Positions 6,113 through 8,764 of a stretch of 8,764 bases of DNA are shown here, piece by piece. Position 1 is the stretch's first letter. Each line of letters opens with the position of its first letter. Where the stretch lies: positions 1 through 8,764 of the forward strand of contig JAGHBG010000068.1 in the NCBI GenBank assembly GCA_021161105.1, written 5' to 3'. The translations under genes and the position numbers were made by a program. This DNA is from Thermotogaceae bacterium (GTDB lineage Bacteria; Thermotogota; Thermotogae; Thermotogales; Thermotogaceae). The notes under the pieces were generated by a model. That model ran no database searches and had not been told where the DNA came from. It worked only from the letters and a program-made list of their open reading frames with translations.

Positions 6113-7429
6113 ATGGAAAAAAAATATTTAGAGGTATTAAAAAAACTCTATTACGAAAGGCCTCATGGTAAGGTTAAGATAAGCCTCGGACTTGAAAGAA
6201 TAAAAAAACTTATGGAGCTTTTGGGAAATCCGCAGTATTCCTATAAAGCTATTCATATAACTGGAACCAATGGAAAAGGCTCAACTGCGAGGATAATTTA
6301 CAGATACTTGAAAGAATTAGGGAAGGATGCTGGTGCGTTCTTTTCACCCCACCTTTATACTTTTCGTGAGAGGATTGAAGTAAATGGGAAGGTTATAAGT
6401 GAAGAGGATGTTGTGGATGTGTTCGACAAAGTTTATCCTGCTGTGATGGAGATGGATAAGCTTGGTCCTGACTGGAGACCAAGTTTTTTTGAGGTTCTTA
6501 CAGCAATGGTTTTCAGTTATTTTAAGAAGAGAAAAGTTGAGTGGGCAGTAATAGAAGTAGGGCTTGGTGGAAGACTTGACGCCACAAATATAGTCATTCC
6601 GGAAGTTTCAATTATAACAACAGTTGATTATGACCATATGAATATTCTTGGAAACACCCTGGAGAAAATTGCTTATGAGAAATCCGGGATAATAAAGAAA
6701 GGAAAACCAGTTGTTACAGGAGAGACAAAATACGAGCCATTGAAGGTGATTAAGGAAGTTTCTGCGCAAAGAAATGCGTCACTTTCTATTATTGAAAGAG
6801 ACTACTTTTTCTGTGATACAGGCTTATCTTTAAACGAAAATTCCTTCAGCTACAGGGGCGATGTGAATATAAAGAATTTGAAGCTTTCCTTAAACGGGCG
6901 GCACCAAATACAAAATGCGGCAATTTCAATAAGGACTATAGAGATTTTAAAGATGCTGAATGAGGATGTTTTGAGGAAGGCTCTTATGAATGTTGTTCAC
7001 CCTGGAAGGTTTGAAGTTATGAGTTATAAAGGTAAGACAGTGGTTCTTGATGGTGCTCACAACACTGCTGGTGCAACAGTGCTTGTTAAAACTTTGAACG
7101 ATTACTTCAAAGGGAGAGAAATTGTGGGAGTTATTGGACTCCTTGATGATAAGGAAAGAGAAAAAATAGTTGATAAATTTCAACACGCTTTCAGTAAAGT
7201 TTACATTTCGAGGCCTAAGTCTCACAGAGCAGAACGTTACTATGAAGTGTGTGATATGTTCAGGTCGAAAAAAGTTCCCTGTGAGATTATAGAAAAGCCG
7301 TGGGAAGCTTTTCAGAAGGCAATTGACGATCCTTCGGATGTTGTGGCAGTAACAGGTTCTCTGTACCTGGTCGGGGAAGTTAGAATGTACCTTATAGAAG
7401 GTAAAAGACTTCCAGAATGGGATATATAA
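6113..7429 (+). CDS. folC: Bifunctional folylpolyglutamate synthase / dihydrofolate synthase
   Basis: This is a 438-residue Mur-ligase-family enzyme. It uses ATP to add glutamate to dihydropteroate and/or to extend the polyglutamate tail of folates in the cytoplasm. Visible landmarks are the P-loop Gly-Thr-Asn-Gly-Lys-Gly-Ser-Thr at 51-58, Ser-Pro-His-Leu at 78-81, Glu-Val-Gly-Leu-Gly-Gly-Arg-Leu-Asp at 148-156, Asp-His-Met-Asn-Ile-Leu-Gly at 174-180, the Glu-Lys-Ser-Gly-Ile segment with Lys190 (expected carbamylated Lys), Asn-Gly-Arg-His-Gln at 261-265, and Asp-Gly-Ala-His-Asn at 313-317 opening the C-terminal glutamate-ligase domain. Length is normal. GGAGG (6105-6109) precedes the ATG by 3 nt, a little close. 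An in-frame TAG at 6074 rules out an earlier start beyond the leader. No other folate gene is nearby. Its stop is separated by one base from the stop of the convergent diguanylate cyclase gene. Confidence 0.95.
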   Translation: MEKKYLEVLKKLYYERPHGKVKISLGLERIKKLMELLGNPQYSYKAIHITGTNGKGSTARIIYRYLKELGKDAGAFFSPHLYTFRERIEVNGKVISEEDVVDVFDKVYPAVMEMDKLGPDWRPSFFEVLTAMVFSYFKKRKVEWAVIEVGLGGRLDATNIVIPEVSIITTVDYDHMNILGNTLEKIAYEKSGIIKKGKPVVTGETKYEPLKVIKEVSAQRNASLSIIERDYFFCDTGLSLNENSFSYRGDVNIKNLKLSLNGRHQIQNAAISIRTIEILKMLNEDVLRKALMNVVHPGRFEVMSYKGKTVVLDGAHNTAGATVLVKTLNDYFKGREIVGVIGLLDDKEREKIVDKFQHAFSKVYISRPKSHRAERYYEVCDMFRSKKVPCEIIEKPWEAFQKAIDDPSDVVAVTGSLYLVGEVRMYLIEGKRLPEWDI

Positions 7430-7430
7430 G

Positions 7431-8764
7431 TCATGCTTTTTTGCATATAACCGTGTTTTTACTTTTCTTGGCTTCGTAAAGAATACCGTCAACCATATTT
7501 AAAACTTTCATAAAGGAGCCTCTGGTTTTTCTGGTTATTATCAAAACTCCTGCTGAAACTGTAACATCAATGGTTTTGATAAGCGGGGGCTTTTCTATGA
7601 TTTTTCTTAACCTTTCTGCAGTTTTGCATATATGTCTTTGCTTGATGTTTCTGATAATTAGAAGAAATTCGTCTCCACCCCACCTTATTAATATATCTTC
7701 AGGTCTTACTGCATTTTTTATCCTGTTAACAAACTCTTTTAACACTCTGTCTCCTTCAGCGTGCCCATACTTATCGTTAACTTCCTTGAACCCGTCCAGA
7801 TCAAACATGACAATTGCAGATATATCAAAATTTTTCCACTCTTTGTCCAAAAACTCGTGTACATAATGGCGGTTCCAGATTCCGGTTAGCGGGTCTATCA
7901 TGGATCTTAATATATCTGCCACTTTCCTGGAGAGAATCGAAATACCCTTAGTAATAATGTAGACACTATTTGAATTTGTATCGTCAGAAGTATAAACCAT
8001 AATTCTTAAGACCTGCCCGTTCACTGTATCATCATGGGAGATAGCAGTTTTAGTTTCTTCACCTTTTCTCAGTATTTCTGCAAAATATTTATCCCTCTCA
8101 ACAAATATTTTTACCCCCCTGACTTTGTAATCCTTATAGCTGTCCAGAAAGACCTGCAAAACTTCTGATAGCGTGCTTTTGGAACCAATATTTAGAGTTA
8201 AATTCTCTAAAAACTCTTTCTCTTTTATCTCGTTGAAAATGATTTTTACTTTTTTCTTTACGGCATCCAGCGCTTGTTGATAGTTGGGATAATTAATCTT
8301 TTCTGAGGATATTATCTTCAAAATATCGGATGCTATCTGGTGTTTTTCATATTCGGTGCGAAGTTTTACAGAGAGAATTAAACCGGTAAGAAGAATAATC
8401 AAAGAAGCGTATATGTATGTAGCAGATTCTTTCAAAGCTGCTGTAAGATTAGTTTCATAAACATAGTAAAGGTTAAAAAGATTACTTTTAAGGATGGCAA
8501 TGCGACGACTGTTTCTCTTCTCTACTTTTCCCAATGGTATTTCTGACAATTCGTTTGGTAGCGATACATACTGAGTAAGATTTATATAAGGTGACTTTGG
8601 AGTTACTGCTGTGTTAAATAATGTTAAAAATGTTGATTTCAGGTTATCCAGACTCATTTCTATATTCTCTATATAAATAGATGTTCCAACTCCCAGCTTT
8701 TTATTCTCCGCGCATCGTATATAGGCCATTTTTTGCGTTTTTTCTTCGCTGTCAGGCAGATACC
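7431..8764 (-). CDS. Membrane-bound diguanylate cyclase with Cache-like sensor end, 5' partial
   Basis: About 443 residues are visible. The frame runs without a stop to the window edge, and the first ATG (8729) has no Shine-Dalgarno, so the N-terminus is outside. Numbering from that Met, residues 11-24 (Lys-Leu-Gly-Val-Gly-Thr-Ser-Ile-Tyr-Ile-Glu-Asn-Ile) look like the closing strand of an extracytoplasmic Cache domain. A membrane helix spans about 105-122, and a GAF-like cytosolic region about 170-272. The GGDEF domain follows: Asp279-Pro-Leu-Thr-Gly, Asp310, Asn318-Asp319, Asp327, I-site Arg342-Asp345, and GGDEF at 351-355. All catalytic residues are present, so an active, feedback-inhibited c-di-GMP synthase sensing an external signal is expected. 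The ligand is unknown. It converges on folC. Confidence 0.92.
   Translation of the reverse strand, partial: YLPDSEEKTQKMAYIRCAENKKLGVGTSIYIENIEMSLDNLKSTFLTLFNTAVTPKSPYINLTQYVSLPNELSEIPLGKVEKRNSRRIAILKSNLFNLYYVYETNLTAALKESATYIYASLIILLTGLILSVKLRTEYEKHQIASDILKIISSEKINYPNYQQALDAVKKKVKIIFNEIKEKEFLENLTLNIGSKSTLSEVLQVFLDSYKDYKVRGVKIFVERDKYFAEILRKGEETKTAISHDDTVNGQVLRIMVYTSDDTNSNSVYIITKGISILSRKVADILRSMIDPLTGIWNRHYVHEFLDKEWKNFDISAIVMFDLDGFKEVNDKYGHAEGDRVLKEFVNRIKNAVRPEDILIRWGGDEFLLIIRNIKQRHICKTAERLRKIIEKPPLIKTIDVTVSAGVLIITRKTRGSFMKVLNMVDGILYEAKKSKNTVICKKA

Noticed and set aside
7425..7455. Hairpin ATGC/GCAT around a T run at the folC/cyclase junction as a terminator
   Set aside because: Only four base pairs and AT-rich. 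It is far weaker than the three clear terminators in the window.
6947..7492. Minus-strand 181-residue reading frame
   Set aside because: It is antisense to the conserved C-terminal domain of FolC and overlaps the end of the second cyclase in another frame. It is a shadow.
1..8764. CRISPR array, insertion sequence, defence or phage module
   Set aside because: No regularly spaced repeats, transposase motifs, terminal inverted repeats or phage-type genes are visible. Nearly all of the window is explained by the listed genes and signals.

Overview
The window reads as a chromosomal stretch from an AT-rich, probably thermophilic bacterium of the phylum Thermotogota. The evidence is indirect. The inositol-monophosphatase-type protein looks, from memory, very close to the Thermotoga maritima enzyme. 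FolC is of the Thermotoga type. Stems in RNAs and terminators are very GC-rich against an AT-rich background. Shine-Dalgarno sequences are strong. The first two genes look like envelope proteins of the kind expected in a sheathed (toga) cell. The genus cannot be fixed from this window; Kosmotoga-like is a guess.

Layout. (1) 1-2341: a two-gene envelope operon on the + strand. It holds the 3' part of an acidic beta-rich protein of unknown function and a protein with a signal peptide that ends in Phe like an outer-membrane beta-barrel. A strong intrinsic terminator closes it. (2) 2340-3261: a short promoter, tRNA-Val(CAC), an intrinsic hairpin/T-tract, then a suhB-type phosphatase. The suhB Shine-Dalgarno starts at the base after the T-tract, so suhB has no visible promoter of its own. 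(3) 3235-4062, minus strand: a soluble diguanylate cyclase with a GAF-like N-terminus, overlapping the end of suhB tail to tail by 27 bp. (4) 4063-4362: a T-rich divergent intergenic region with an extended -10 promoter. (5) 4363-5946: a delta-1-pyrroline-5-carboxylate dehydrogenase (RocA/PruA type), followed by a textbook terminator. (6) 6020-7429: promoter and folC. (7) 7431 to the window end, minus strand: a membrane-bound diguanylate cyclase with Cache-like end, TM and GAF-like regions. Its N-terminus lies outside the window, and its stop is 1 nt from the folC stop.

Most of this is ordinary metabolism: inositol/sugar phosphate, proline/glutamate and folate. It is interleaved with two c-di-GMP synthases, one cytosolic and one sensing outside the membrane. 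No mobile elements, CRISPR arrays or clear signs of recent transfer were seen. The points most worth a second look are the undescribed envelope pair at the left edge, the tRNA-hairpin-suhB arrangement, and the two diguanylate cyclase genes that each run head-on into a housekeeping gene with no terminator between. I do not see a clear new multi-gene system.
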